DNA of 64,000 bases from Hybos culiciformis (GCA_964007475.1 OZ023275.1:14301829-14365828), one strand, 5' to 3'. Positions 35,701 through 48,613 are shown, numbered from the stretch's first letter. Translations and numbers: made by a program. The notes: generated from the letters alone by a model not told the origin.

Positions 35701-37623
35701 AATTGTGATGTTACTTTTACGATACTGTATCCAATACTTTACTTCGAATTCAATATAGTTTTGAGCTTATTTACAAAAAAGAACTCTTTTAATAAATTAA
35801 GAAAGAAAGCTAAAGTTTTGATTTGGGTTCCTTAAAAATTAATTAATCTTAATCCAAAATTTTATAAAAAAAAAAACATTCTAAGATATTTACATAACGT
35901 CCGACTTTAAAAATCGTGGTCGTCTAAATTTTGCTTTATGAAAAAACCAAAAATTTCCCGCCTATTTTCCATTATCTCTATTAAAAAAAAAATGGAAAAT
36001 TGGAAAATATTTTATAAAATAATTATCTTTATTTTTTTTATTTTTTTTAGTGGATTTATTACTCAATTATGAAATATTGTGGCACTACAATTTTTATAAT
36101 CAAAATAGATTTCAATATTAAACCAGGAAAGAGTAATTTTTGTAAACAAAAAAAAAAAAAAAATTATATTTTTTGTAATTCATTTCGATATTTTTTTTTT
36201 TTTTTTTTTTTCTGTAATAAATAAGTTAAGGAAATTTCAATTTTATTTTATTTCACTTTTTGCTGTTCTATAATATATGTATGCTTTTAATATTTTGGGA
36301 AAATTTATCCTGTGTGTAATTTTGTTTTGGGGGCAATGTGTGTATCCTTTTTTTTTTTTTTTTTTTTAATTTTTCAGTTTTTTGTTTTTAACTATAACCG
36401 AATTTCAAATTATCTTTGTTTTTATTATTATTATTATCGTTATTCGGGATGATTTGCCTTTACGTCCTTCCTGCTGTCTTACCATCAAAATTAAAATTAA
36501 AAAAAAAAAAAAATGTTTTTTTGAGAGTATCTTTTTTCGCAATTTTTTTATTATATTTTTGGCCCCCAAAAAAAAAATAAATAAATAAATGAAAAAATAA
36601 AAATTTGTTTTTACTTCGCTGAGAATGAAATGGAGTGTAGTAATGTTATATTTTTATACTTTTTGCACTAAGTTCCATTTTAGTGGTAAAACAAAAAATA
36701 ATAATAAAAAAAATTTTTTTTTTTTTATGCTTACGATTTTTTTTTTTTTTATTCGTGAGTTTTCAAATTTTTTATTTTTTTTTTTTTACTTGGTTGCCAA
36801 AGTGCGGCTTTAAGCATTTTTTATTTTTCATTTCTTTTTTTTTTTTTTTTTATTTTCTATATATTATATTGTTTTTCTTTTATTTTGTTTATATTATTAT
36901 TATTATTGTTGTTCTTGTATTTATAATGTTTATTCAGGATATAAAAAAATAAAAAAATAAAAGAAAGTTATGTATATGAAAATATATCTGTTTTTGGTAC
37001 ATAGAAAATGAGATATTTTATTACAAAAGCATATATAAATTTTTAAAAAACTTGTTTTTATATCTTTTTTTTTTTTTTTTTTTTTTGCCTTTTTAGGCCT
37101 AGTGGTAAAATTAAAAAAAGATATTATATGATTAAAAAGATAAAATTTCAAAAAAAAAAATTTAATATGCAATATCAGTAGAATAGTTTTCAATAATGGC
37201 AAAAACATAGAGTTAGAAAATTAATTAATGACAGGTGAACTGAAAATAGGTTTTTTGTGGCATTTTTCACCTAAATAGTAGTATAAGAAAAATTAAAAAA
37301 TTAAATAAATTTTCATTAGAACTTAAAACTTATCGTAATTAAATTATATTAGTCTTGTACAAAATTAGATAATAAGTAAAAAATGTAAGAATTTATAAGC
37401 AAACAAAGTAACTTTTGAGTTTGAGAAAAAAAAAGGTGTTGGTACATATATTTTCGTTCATATGAAATAATGATACATCTATCCTTGATATTTGCCTGTG
37501 GGACCATCTGAATTTGTGGAATAAAAAAAATAATTCTCGGAACATAGTTTTAGACTATCGGGATTTAATTGCTTTTAATAAGGATAGTACAGTATGAGAA
37601 AAGTATATGAAAGATCTTTCCAT
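35701..37623. other. AT-rich stretch with very long homopolymers, no gene seen
   Basis: Runs of T and A up to about 20 bases (near 36190, 36350, 37070) dominate. A small GC-richer island at about 36438-36482 (CGGGATGATTTGCC ...) has no splice-supported frame. Confidence 0.45.
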
Positions 37624-38086
37624 ATAACTTGTTTACACTTTGCTAATTTAACGTGTTCGCAAGCAGTTAAACATCTTTGGAAAATCGACCGTTCACACGA
37701 TGTTAATCATATGTTAATATGTTTAGCTCTGCCAGATAAATAATTTAAATTAATATCGGAGATAATCTCAAAAGAAATTACGCGCTCAAAAAATATATGA
37801 AGTTGTGTCAAGATTTTCGCGCTTCATTTACCTTGAGTGTATCTCCAATTTTGTTTTATTATCAACCTCAAAAAAGACTTGCCCAGTAAACGCTAACGCC
37901 TTCTGAATATTGCCTACCAAAATATTATACAAAAATTACTAATCCATCCCTGAAAAATAATATATTTTTGTAGAAACATTTTCAAGAAGGTGTTTTTGTT
38001 TTCAGTTTTTTACTACGATAAAACAACATCAAAAATACCAAAGGAACGTCCGAACATGTTAAATTAGCAAAGTGTGAACAAGTTAT
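37624..38086. mobile_element. MITE with ~36-bp terminal inverted repeats
   Basis: The left end ATAACTTGTTTACACTTTGC-TAATTTAACGTGTTCG (37624-37659) is matched on the minus strand by the right end ATAACTTGTTCACACTTTGC-TAATTTAACATGTTCG (38051-38086). The two differ at 2 of 36 positions. Element length is 463 bp, without a coding frame. Target duplication is unclear (TA- or AT-type possible), so the superfamily is left open. Confidence 0.85.
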
Positions 38087-38238
38087 TATACACCTTAATA
38101 AAATATTTACTTCATGTTCAGTTTCTTAATTTTTATTAATTTTTTAATACAATTTTTGTTTTCTTATAATAATAAATAGTCTCATAGTCCAACATAATAA
38201 AAATTAAACAATAGTTTACTTTTAAATTATTTTTTCAA

Positions 38239-38451
38239 ATGTTAATTTATGCTAAGCACAATATGTTAAAAAGTAAAAAAAAAAGAAATTTTTTTTTTAT
38301 TCGAGTAAACCCTAAAGCTCCACCTTTCATCTCCCAACAGATTTTGAAAGCAGAAACGAGAACAGTTAATGTGGTTTTCTGCAAAAAAACAAAAAAAAAA
38401 AGGAACGAAATTTTGAGATTATGTGCTTGTGCGGTTGATAAAAGTTTTTAA
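38239..38451. other. possible short exon, strand uncertain
   Basis: A GC-richer island at about 38300-38380 lies between homopolymers. On the minus strand a strong acceptor (T-run then GTTTTTTTGCAG) precedes a frame reading NHINCSRFCFQNLLGDERWS and FRVYSNKKK. On the plus strand an acceptor CTCCCAACAG precedes ILKAETRTVNVVFCKKTKKK and ends with a stop at 38449-38451. Both cannot be real. The minus reading has the better acceptor and peptide. No family is recognised. Confidence 0.3.
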
Positions 38452-38490
38452 ACCGCCAAATTTTCCTTTTTTTTTATATTGTATTTTTCA

Positions 38491-38517
38491 AATAATAATA
38501 ATAATAATAATAATAAT
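38491..38517 (+). repeat. (AAT)n microsatellite
   Basis: Nine AAT units in a row. Confidence 0.9.
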
Positions 38518-39482
38518 GTTTTTAATAATTTTTATGTGCAATATTAATATGTAGGGCTAAAAATTCAATCTAGAGATGAAATATGATTTAATAACATTTT
38601 TTTTTAGTGCTGGAAAAATTTATATTTTTTTATTATGTTTTATTATTATTATTTATATATATATATATTTTTTTTTTATTTTGCAAATATATCAAATTAT
38701 CAACGCAGAATTTAATTTTGATATTGGAATTTTATTTGGGTTTTGGGAATAGAGTAAGCCTTTAAAAATTTTTATATTATATTTCAAATTAAAATTGTTG
38801 GCGAAAATTTTTATAATGCAGACATTTTATACACTCTTATTTGCATCAATTACTTAATATTTAAGATTTTTAAATCTTAAACATATTAATTTGTCCTTCA
38901 AATTATATTGGTTCCATAATGCTCCATGTTTCATAAAATGCATTTATTAAATACATATATACATATTAGAGATGAATAAATAATCTCTGGGTTTCTTAAT
39001 AAGTTGATTTTTCTTTATGGTTCTTTATTTAACAGATAGATCTATTTTTTTTTAATATTTAATTAATAATCTATTTGTTTTTCTCTGTTTTTTCGATTAT
39101 GTGAACCTTAATTACGTTAAAGAAACATAACTTGCAATATGCTTTAATTATCTATATACTTTGTTAAAAGTAATCCTGCGTAATAATATATCCAATAATA
39201 TATCAGGATCATTTCTGTTAGAAAAAATTGAAAAGGTTTACATTAAGAGATTTTTTTTTTAGTGGTACATTTGTGATTATCTTAATAACTAATGTAAACA
39301 TCAAATAAAATTATTTGATTTTTTTGTATATCTTTATACGTATAGTGATCCTCTTAAATCTTAATTATAACTTGCCTATCCGAAAATAAAAATAAATCAG
39401 TTTTTGTTTAAATCTTAAGTTTAAAACGTATATACCTTAATTAATTTATAATTTAGAAATTTCACCTTCCGTTTTCATATTT
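38518..39482. other. AT-rich intergenic stretch, no gene seen
   Basis: Short biased frames only. Confidence 0.45.
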
Positions 39483-39599
39483 TATACCTTTTCAAAACTA
39501 TTTATTATATTTAGATAAGCCCTACATAATATATTAAAAGTTATATATATATTATGTAGGGCTTTATCTAAATATAATAAATAGTTTTGAAAAGGTATA
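39483..39599. repeat. long hairpin, 52-bp arms with 12-base loop
   Basis: The left arm (39483-39534, TATACCTTTTCAAAACTATT ... CCTACATAATATAT) and the right arm (39547-39599) are reverse complements except for one extra T in the right arm. The transcript would fold into a near-perfect hairpin of about 117 bases. It abuts the end of the decayed repeat-family copy that follows. It could be a small foldback element, an internal palindrome from a duplication, or a hairpin-RNA source. Confidence 0.85.
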
Positions 39600-40560
39600 G
39601 CCTTGCAATAAAATTAGTATATTAACCTTGTTAAAAATCCTACCATAAAATATTAAAAATTAAAATAGTAAAACCAATATTTGTTTTGAAATAAATGGAA
39701 TGAATCATCAAGATTCTTCAATATTCTCCTGCGTGTGAAATGAATTGAATTTTAATATTTATGCAATTTTAGGTTTTCTTCTTTCTAATAATTCTAATGC
39801 AGTGACATCTTGTTGAGGATCTTCAATATTGGTACTGTATTCATTAATCGCATAATTTCGTTTATTATCTCTAACTGTTATAGGATGAAAAATGTTTGCA
39901 GTTTTTTCCGGCACCATTATGTTCTGCTTAAGTGAAGCAGGATTTTTGTACTCTTTAAGAAGATAGGTCTAATCTATTTCAGTCATTAAACGAGTGACTT
40001 CTGTAAAATACCGAATTTTTTCATCCACTGACACTGATTTTTCAACTGCCTCTTCAAAATTTGTGATTTAATTAATATTTTATTCATTTTTATCTTGCAT
40101 ATGTTTTCTTTATTGGTTGGATTCTTTTAAATGTCATGTGAACACATAAGATTTAATGAAATTCGGTTTTATTATATTACAAATTAATATATGAAGGTGA
40201 ATTTTGGTGTTCTTCTATATTAAATTTTAAGATTACCAGATTAGTAGCTCTTGATTGATTATAACAGATAGGATCTCTTGATCTTTCTGTATTTCTTAAT
40301 CATTTTTCTTTTCTTTTTTATGTTTATCAATTGTCAACTTTTCAACGTTTTTGAATCGTATTTCGACAGAAATTTACATAAAATTGGTTTCTACCTTTGT
40401 AATTAGAGGAAAACAAAATTTATAATACTCACTCTAGTTGTTTTTTAAATGAATCAACGTTGTATAGAGGTTAAACTCATTTCCTTAGATTTTCTTTAGC
40501 AATTAATGTACAATTTGACTGGGTTAATTCATTAGTTTGCTTATGAACGTCACCAGCGAG
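39600..40560 (-). pseudogene. decayed member of an unrecognised coding repeat family, copy A
   Basis: Read on the minus strand from 40560, broken frames give DVHKQTNELTQSNCTLIAKE, NEFNLYTTLIHLKNN, VEIRFKNVEKLTIDKHKKEK, EIQKDQEILSVIINQEL and then (40070-39764) EEAVEKSVSVDEKIRYFTEV, YLLKEYKNPASLKQNIMV, FHPITVRDNKRNYAINEY and DPQQDVTALELLERRKPK with a final stop. Several stops and frameshifts separate the parts. The composition is K/E-rich with coiled-coil character. Nucleotide similarity to copy B at 42700-43360 covers the coding part and continues through the 3' flank to ATTGCAAGGCT. I do not recognise the protein. It may be an ORF of a repeat family or a duplicated cellular gene. Confidence 0.55.
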
Positions 40561-42365
40561 AAATTTTTTTTTTTTTAATATTGGATTAGGCCCCTTTTGT
40601 AACGATAACAACAACAGAATCCAATATATTGTTAACTGCAAATTACAGGCAACGAATTCGAATGCATTTATTTAACCCCATACACCAATAATTATTCTTC
40701 TCTGAAAATAATAAATATTTTTTCAAGCATAATAATATTTTCAAAGTATCTATAAAAAAAAAAATAAAATTTAAAATATGAATGATGTAATAGATGAAGA
40801 AAAGTTTTATTGAAATGTCGTTAAAAAAATAAAATAATGTCATTACAGTTTCCTTAAAGAAATGGCTTCCAAAATTTTTTTTTTTAGTATAATATATAAA
40901 TATAATTCATAATAATAATATTTTTATGTCTTTCCGTTAAATCAATATTTGATAAAAAATAATAAAAATATTATCAAAAAAAATAAATACTATTACATAG
41001 CGTCTTTATACTAATGACATAAAAATTATTTTTAAATAATAAAAAACCCTTTTTCGTTATAAAATTTCTTTTATTTTTTTTTACTAACTATAAAATAATA
41101 ATTTTAGCATTTTTAGAGAGAAATGTTGTGTTACCTGTATACTGTTTAGTTCATATTTTGTAGGATCCAATCAATCGTGTTTTTCAGATCCACAGTGTTC
41201 AGTCACACAAGAAAGTGTTAATTTGTTCAAATATTAATTTGTAAAAATCGTTATACCTTATCTTGTAACCACCATTTTGTAACCAAAAACTTTTTAATCA
41301 ATTTGGATTTTAAATATACATAAGCCTGACAGTATTAGTTAATTTTTCTAGGAAAACCACAAATATAGAAACTAATTGTTAATTAAGCAATTACTAAATT
41401 TTATTCATTTATCTTAGACTTAGCTTTAATGTAATGCTTGTGCATACGCAAGGTTTGTTATTTTCAAATCTAAAATTACTGATCTTAAGGTACTAAATAT
41501 TATATATGGGGGTCAAAATTTCTTGTTTGATTCTACCCAATAAACAGCGCTTTTACTTTGACGAAAACAAAGTAGTAAAAGATAGCAAAAAGCTCCCCAA
41601 AAAAATTCATGTTATTTTTATTAGTAAAAAAAAAATTTATTTTTTATATTTTTTAAATAATAAATACAATAAAATGACATTTTTATAGGAGCATTTCAGT
41701 TTCAATACTCATAAAAAAATTTTTTTTTTTTATTATATTTGTATTTTCGTTTTTGAAAAGATAATAGTAAGAAGAAAAAAATTTTAATATCAGCAGAAAA
41801 AAAATCTACAAAATTATTTTTGAAACATTAAGGACATATTTTGGATATTTTCAAAAATTTTCTATGTACCTACATATACTTAGCTTATACCTTTATATGA
41901 ATAATTTAAATAATAAAATGAAAATATTTTTATAATCATCCCAAATGAAACACTATGTTGTTAAAAAAAATTTTTTATGATTCAATTTTGATGAGAATTT
42001 TGTTTTTTTAATAATCTTTTTTTTTAAATTTTTTGAAATTATCTATATGATAGAAATATTGTATTATAAAAATTAAGTATTATATAATGTATAAACTTGT
42101 TTAATAAAAAAACTTCAATATATGTGACTGATTTTTCTTAAATGATAAAACTTACAAGTTAATAAGTATATTTTGTAATTGAATTCAATGAAATTTAAAT
42201 ATAAATATACAAACATATTTTCATTCCGGAAATAATTATCGAGTTATATTCTGAATTGGACACTTTTTTCATATTTGGTGTAGTACTTACCCAATCTTGA
42301 AAATACTATTCCATTTATAAACTTAATAAATTACCGAAAGAAATATAAATTTTACTATTTCAACT
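40561..42365. other. AT-rich stretch between repeat-family copies
   Basis: A short inverted repeat, AATATTGGATT ... AATCCAATATATT, lies at about 40578-40630. Otherwise short biased frames only. Confidence 0.4.
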
Positions 42366-42462
42366 TTTAATATTTTATGTTTTTTACAACGTAGGTATAT
42401 TGATTTTATTGCAAGGTTTAAATCAGATTTTATGAAAGGTAGATGTAGAATTATTAAAATAT
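42366..42462 (+). pseudogene. 3' fragment of the same repeat family, copy C
   Basis: TTTAATATTTTATG, GATTTTATTGCAAGGTTT and GAAAGGTAGATGTAGAATTA-TTAA line up with 43308-43390 of copy B. The peptide FIARFKSDFMKGRCRIIK here parallels IIARLEVLKGRYYVELL there, which suggests the shared part is coding. Confidence 0.4.
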
Positions 42463-42514
42463 AATAATTAAAAATATGATAAATAGTTCTTAAAATGTAT
42501 ATTTTATTGCTTAC

Positions 42515-42600
42515 CTGAGAAGGTCTCTAGCAGACCTTATTTGTATGGCAGCCTTGGTAAGAAAAGCAAAGGTTAATAATTGACATACTGCAGACATTTC
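42515..42600 (-). CDS. possible short exon with strong donor, unknown gene
   Basis: On the minus strand the frame reads MSAVCQLLTFAFLTKAAIQI and RSARDLLR and runs straight into CAG/GTAAGC, a near-consensus 5' splice site (GT at 42514-42513). The peptide resembles a mitochondrial presequence (hydrophobic and basic, no acids until the end), but it may be an internal exon opening farther up at a TGA. The next exon was not found. It is enclosed between copies of the repeat family and may belong to it. Confidence 0.3.
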
Positions 42601-42699
42601 TCGGTCCCATATATCTCAGTGATAAACTGGTTGGCAACATTCCCATAATTATAGCAAACTTATAATTCAAAAAAATCTTAATCGATGAAAACATATAAA

Positions 42700-43545
42700 A
42701 GAAAGAAATTTTTAGTAAATTTACTTAGTTCAAAATAAAACATCTATAAGTCAAATAAAAAAAATGAATAAGACTAAGAAAGAACATGAGCACCTATTTG
42801 GTAATCAATTAATTGAAAAGTTTGTAGCAGAACACCATAATTCACCTTCGTATTCATTTGTAATATTAAAACCGAATTTCATTAAATCTTTTGTGTGTAC
42901 ATCACATTTAAAAGAATCTTCTTTAAATGAAACCAATATAGATAAAAAAAAAGAAATACTTGAAAATATGTGCGAGATAAAAATGAAAGAAATAATAATT
43001 AAATCACAAATAATATTAGCAGTTGAAGAGGTAGTTGAAAACTCAGTGTGTAATAATTTGGATGAAAAAATTGAGTTTATTTACTGAAGTCACTCGTAAA
43101 CGAAATGATGCCATAAAGGAGGTGCAGAAACTTATGGAGAGAAGATGCAATATTGATGATGATACTCAACAAGATGTGACTGCATAAGAAAAAACTAAAT
43201 CTAAACATAGACAAATATTGAAATTCAACTAAATCACATGGGAGAATATTGAAGAATGTTGATGATCTGAATTACTTTTACTTTTAATAATTATTTCTAA
43301 ACAATAAAAAATATTTTATGGTAGGATTTTTTTATATTATTGCAAGGCTGGAAGTATTAAAAGGTAGATATTATGTCGAGTTATTAAGAAAAAGACTATT
43401 TTATAAGACTGTTTTATGTTTGAAAAGGGAAGGTGAAACTACCAAATTATATAACTTAATAAGGTTCAATTTTTTCAAAATTTCAAATGTAGTGAACTTA
43501 AGACTTGCACAACTATTTTCAGTTCTATTTCAAGGATTGTAAACC
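42700..43545 (+). pseudogene. decayed member of the unrecognised coding repeat family, copy B
   Basis: A 107-codon frame (42764-43087) starts MNKTKKEHEHLFGNQLIEKF, goes on with VAEHHNSPSYSFVILKPNFI and ends DEKIEFIY. A one-base shift then restores similarity to copy A with EVTRKRNDAIKEVQKLMERR and DDTQQDVTA before TAA. A further frame at 43318-43542 reads IARLEVLKGRYYVELLRKRL and FYKTVLCLKREGETTK. Copy B is in the opposite orientation to copy A, about 2.2 kb away. The middle region seen in copy A (YLLKEYKNP to NEYSTNIE) is missing here. The 107-codon frame could be read as a small gene, but the shared breaks favour decay. Confidence 0.5.
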
Positions 43546-46500
43546 ATGTAATATAAAATTGATCAAATTTCAAGCCAAATGATATATGAACACCTATTAA
43601 TAACTTCTATTGATAACTTATTTCTAAAATTTACCCTGTATTAGGAATAGCTTCAAACTTAATGAAAATTAATTTATAAATTAGTTTTATTCTTAATTGT
43701 ATAACTAATATTTTAAATTTTTATTAAAATCAAAATATTGTAATTTAATAAAAATTCATATCTTAAAAAAAAAAATTAATTACAAACAAAATTTATAATG
43801 AGAAAAAATTATTATATTTATGAAATATATTTCACAATATGTGGAATGAAAGAAACAAATTTTTTTTTAATGTTTTTGGTAGCTAAATATATTCAAGAGT
43901 ATAGATATTTTTTTATGTGTAGAAGAGGAAAAATTATAATATGTTTTCCATTAAAATTTCGTTGTTGTATTTTTCTTAGAATAAAACCTTTTTTTTTGCA
44001 TATTATTATACACATATATATTTTAATTTGGAAAATATTATGCTTTTTATTTTTTCGTTATAGAAGTAACTACTCGTAACGAATCTGCTGATATCGTGTA
44101 TATGCGATTTTAAAGATGAGACAAAAAAAAAACAGAAAATTTTTGTAAGGGAAAATTATATGTATAATTTTTTTTTTTTAGAGAATTATTTTACAACAAT
44201 AATGTAATGTAATGTAAAATGTAAAATGTAAAAAAAAAGAAATATATATACATTATATTAAAGTAATAATATTTATGAATTTTTTTTTAGAGAGCTCTAA
44301 TCAGATTTTTAAAATTTTCAATATTAATATTATTTTTTTTTTTTATGAAATCCTTATGTTTTTCTGATTATTATGTACCTATGTTGCTTTTGTTGTAGAG
44401 ATTTTTCTTTTTTCTTTTTTACTGGTACTTTTTAAAACGAAAATATTGTGAAACGCATGTAAAATATTAAAATTTTATTTCTCGGCGGTATATTTGCTGT
44501 AAAGACGAAAGGAAAATATTTGGAATTATCTTTCAAGCTAAGTAACGATGGTGCATTTCGATTTTGAAACCAAAACTATTTTTATTATTTTCTAAATTAA
44601 TTCTGAAGTACAAAGAAATTAAATCTCATACTTTTCTAAGCTAAATATCATGCTGATTTTAAATGCATTCTAGCACCAAATTTTCAAATGCCATTTGCAG
44701 TCAAATAATTGATAAAGAAACATCTGAATTTATATTTAAAAGTTCGTTACTTATAAATAATTTTAGCTGAAATTCTTTGGCATGCAACACTATTTACATC
44801 ATCACTTTTTTAAATATAAGTCAGAGTGACTTGACTCATTTTTTTAAATTATGAATAACAATTAATTAAAAATTTTAATATCTTTGCCGTACCTCAAAGT
44901 TATGAAAAAGCTCTTCGGCTCTTTTTCAATCTATTTTAAGTTTGGAAAATTCTTTTTTTTTTTTGTTTTTTTTTTTTTAATAAAAGTTGTATCGTCATAC
45001 GTTGAGAATATTTTCTATAGATTAGCATATAAATAATTTTTAGTATATTTTTAGTAGTGTTTTAGTATTTTATATCCTTTTTTTTAAATGTTTTTTATTG
45101 TAAAATTTTAGGTACGGCCCCTTTTTTTTAGATATAGATTTTAATTGAGATCCGATGAAAAACTTAATACATATTCAAATTTAAGGTATATGCATAATTT
45201 TTCTATGACAATTAATTATACTTTGAACATTAACATTGGAATATAGAAAAAAGATATAATTATGTTAATTTATCTTCATTATACATTATACATTATAAAC
45301 CAATACCATAATCTACTATCTTGTTGAAATGATATAATTAAAAATTCGAATAAATGAAGGCGTCGCGTCATGTAAAGAAGGGTTTGAAGTTGAAATATAT
45401 TGCGAAAAGAATAAAGATACTCATAACCATGTCGAAATATGTTTTTTACAGGCTCTTTCAAAATATTGTAAATTTTTCTAACTGTAATTCAGAACTATTA
45501 TAATATATTAAGAATTTTTTTTTTTTTATAGTTTTGGAGCTTCCTGTCTCTCCTCAAAGTTTTGGCTTCAATAAAAATAAATGTTATAAATTGCGTTATT
45601 TAAGTCAATATAAGTATGAGAAAAAAATTCATATTTTGTTGTTTTGTATATAATAAAGGTATATAAATCTTTTAAAATTTTACTGCTATTGTTTCAAATA
45701 AAATTTCTACTTAGTTCGTACTCAACTTGTACACAACTTGTAAAAAATTTCAAAATAAGAGGAATACCGACGCTAATTTGTTTCGCATTTTCTGTTTATT
45801 ATTTCTTATACAAAACGTTTCTTCGGGATAAAAAATTTCAAAAACTGATAATTTATAAAACTTTTAATAAAAATAGAAAAAAATATAATTAATTATATTT
45901 TTAATTTTTTAATAAAATAGCATTGGGTTTAATTCAAACACCGTACCTAACCCCCATGATTGAATTATACAAGATTCGTACGTAAAATTTAAATTCAAAA
46001 TAAAATTAGTGAATGAATAGCTTGTCGTTAATTATAATAATGATTAAATTCTAATTCATATCAATCAACATGAACATATAAATAAATATGTATTGACATA
46101 TGAATATATTACTACATAATTAATTAATTTTTAAAATTTAAAAAAATATTTAATTAAAAATTTTGAATATCCTTTTAGTAAAATTCTGAATATCCTTTTT
46201 ATATAATTTTTTAGAGAGAGAAAAATAAAATGTGTCGGTTGTTAGGCACATTATAGAATTCTAATATATGATAAGCAGAAAAAGGATGGTATACACTTCT
46301 TTTTTAGTATACCAAAATTAAAATAAAAACAAAATTATGCTATAGTGTGATTGGGTTTTCTAGAAAACATGTGAAATAAAAAAAAACATATATAAACATA
46401 AATATAATTTCACAAATATTTTGTTGTTTTTTTTTTTCTTGTTAAGAATTAAGAATTTCTAAAATATTCTAAACTATTTTATAATATAATCCTTTTTTTG

Positions 46501-48409
46501 ATTCATTAAATCTTATTGGCAAATATCTACGTACATATAAAATAAAGTACACATGCTTGTTAGGTGGCAACTAATAAAATATTACATATTTTTTCTAATA
46601 TTATCTAGATATATGTATACATTTTTAAACTATATTTTTGGGAGTTGTCTTTTATGTAAAATTTTATGTTGGAAACAAATAAAATGCTTATTTCTTATTT
46701 GTTCACATAATCCAATAAAAATTTATCATTAATCTAGATTCTAGACAATATAATAATTAAGATGTCACATTATGAGTTTTTAAATATAATGATTTTCATA
46801 TTAATATTATTATTATTTTTATGTTTTAATATTTAAGTTTTCTCTATAATTGATTCTTGGAAGATGGAAGACGTGGACGATTTTTTAAGTTAAAGTCAAA
46901 TTTTCCAAAAAAAAAAAAAAAACTGAAGTCTATTAATAAAAAATATTAATTTCATTTATAATTATTATTTTTATTTTTATTCGAACCAAAATTCTACGAA
47001 TTGTCTTGCATTGAAATCAAAAATAAATAATAATTGTTAATGTAATTATGTAGTAGAGATTATTCAATTAAAAAAAAATGTAAAACAGGGATTCTACTTA
47101 CTCTTGAAGTTAAAAAGTTGATTGTGGAAATTGTGGACAAAGTCAGACTTCTAAGGTTCTTAGTCCAGATTCTTAGATCAAGGTAATAAACCGAGGATCA
47201 ATTCACAGATTCAATAGTTTCTTATTTTCTACCATTTTATTCTGGATCCTTTAATAAATTGACAAATCATTACACTGTTGTGTCTTCAAAATTAAGTGCA
47301 CTTGTACATTATGTACATTGTACATTATATTTTAATGTATATTGTACCTACTTTTTCGTAAATTATTTTAAGGATGAAATATAAGGAATAAAAGAAATTT
47401 GTTATAATTATTTTGGATTATATGATCAGAAAAATTTGGGAATTTAATACGTATATCTAAATAAGTTATTTTTGTTTCCAAAGATAAACAATTTTAATTA
47501 GTTTGCAATTATACTTGTTCTCTTTAAAGAGATTTAATTACCGATTAGCAATATGTGCTAATAATTATAAATATTATTTTCTTTTCTTATTCGTCTTATC
47601 TTCATCCTTACTTAATTATTGCTTTTCTTAGAATATAAAATTTATTTTAAGTACTCTTGAAAATTTTTATAATTGAGAAAAAATGTAAATTAAATAAATA
47701 AAAAAAAAAAATAAATAAAATATACAATTAAATTTTGTTATCTTAATGTTAACAGAAAATAAATATAAATATTAATATTAATTGCAATTATAATATTATT
47801 TGCAATAGCATATTTGTTTTATATATGATTCAAATGCCTAAAAATACATTGAATACTTGTTGCTTAGTTATACACAATTTGAATGGACTAATATAATTAG
47901 TCGCGACACATACTCCATAGTTTTGGATTCGAATATGAGCTTTAAGAATAGAGATATATAGAATTAGGATTCTAGCTGAAAATGACGTAATACTAAGTAT
48001 TTCAGAAGTATTTTGGCTGCATTTGTTGGATAAGATCTATGTGAAAATTGTAAAAAGAAATAAATAAACTCACAATTATAACTTTGCAAGTATAAAAGGT
48101 TCAGTTTTATAATAGTTCTATCGATTTAAAAAAAAAAGGATAAACATTTTTCTAGAAGTTTAACTAAAGAATTTGAAAGAAAAAGTTTCTTTAAACTCAT
48201 TGAAGTAAAAGTGTTTAATGGGCATGTGATCGGTAAGTTGTATTTACAATCGTAAATTTAGCTCGGTAAATGGTATATAACATGCATCAATAAATTTTAT
48301 TTACATTCTACGTATTAAGTAAATTTTATTTACTTACTTCATTTTGAACTTTTGTTTATTTTGCATTGCAAATGTATTGATTGCAACTACCTCTCACATG
48401 CACATTAAA
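43546..48409. other. long AT-rich intergenic stretch, no gene seen
   Basis: Homopolymers, a short AATGT-type tandem run at about 44200-44232, and repeated TGTACATTA words near 47310. Frames at 43798-44079 and 45644-45892 are low complexity. No exon or transposon end is supported. Confidence 0.4.
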
Positions 48410-48613
48410 AGGTTATAGAAAACATGTTAATAAAATTTATTATACAGCTCGTTGTATATATACACAAAAACACATAGGCACTTGTCAATATTACATCACT
48501 CGACCTAACGGTCTCGTGATATAAGTATTGACTCGTGTCTATGTGTTTTTGTGTATACACAACTCGTTGTAATAACAAATTTTCTTAACATGTGTTGTAA
48601 TCTACTATAACCT
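48410..48613. mobile_element. foldback MITE, ~204 bp
   Basis: The left half and right half are imperfect inverted repeats over most of the element. The outer ends are AGGTTATAG (48410) and its complement CTATAACCT (48605-48613); inside come ACATGTTAATAAAATTTATT against AATAACAAATTTTCTTAACA-TGT, GCTCGTTGTATATA-type boxes, and TACACAAAAACACATAG against CTATGTGTTTTTGTGTA. The turn lies at about 48505-48520. It has no coding content. The target duplication was not resolved. Confidence 0.75.

Noticed and set aside
35635..35835. Serine-aspartate repeat protein
   Set aside because: The SDSDSD stretch is a translated GATAGT microsatellite followed by an ordinary AT-rich frame.
36625..37208. Several 60-90 codon frames on both strands
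   Set aside because: Phenylalanine/lysine low complexity from T and A runs.
37315..37505. Minus-strand frame starting MVPQANIKDRCIIISYERKY
   Set aside because: Only the first 20 residues look protein-like, the remainder is low complexity, and it has a weak acceptor; not enough for a feature.
43798..44079. 93-codon plus-strand frame
   Set aside because: Hydrophobic, low-complexity composition expected from AT-rich DNA; no splice or conservation signal.
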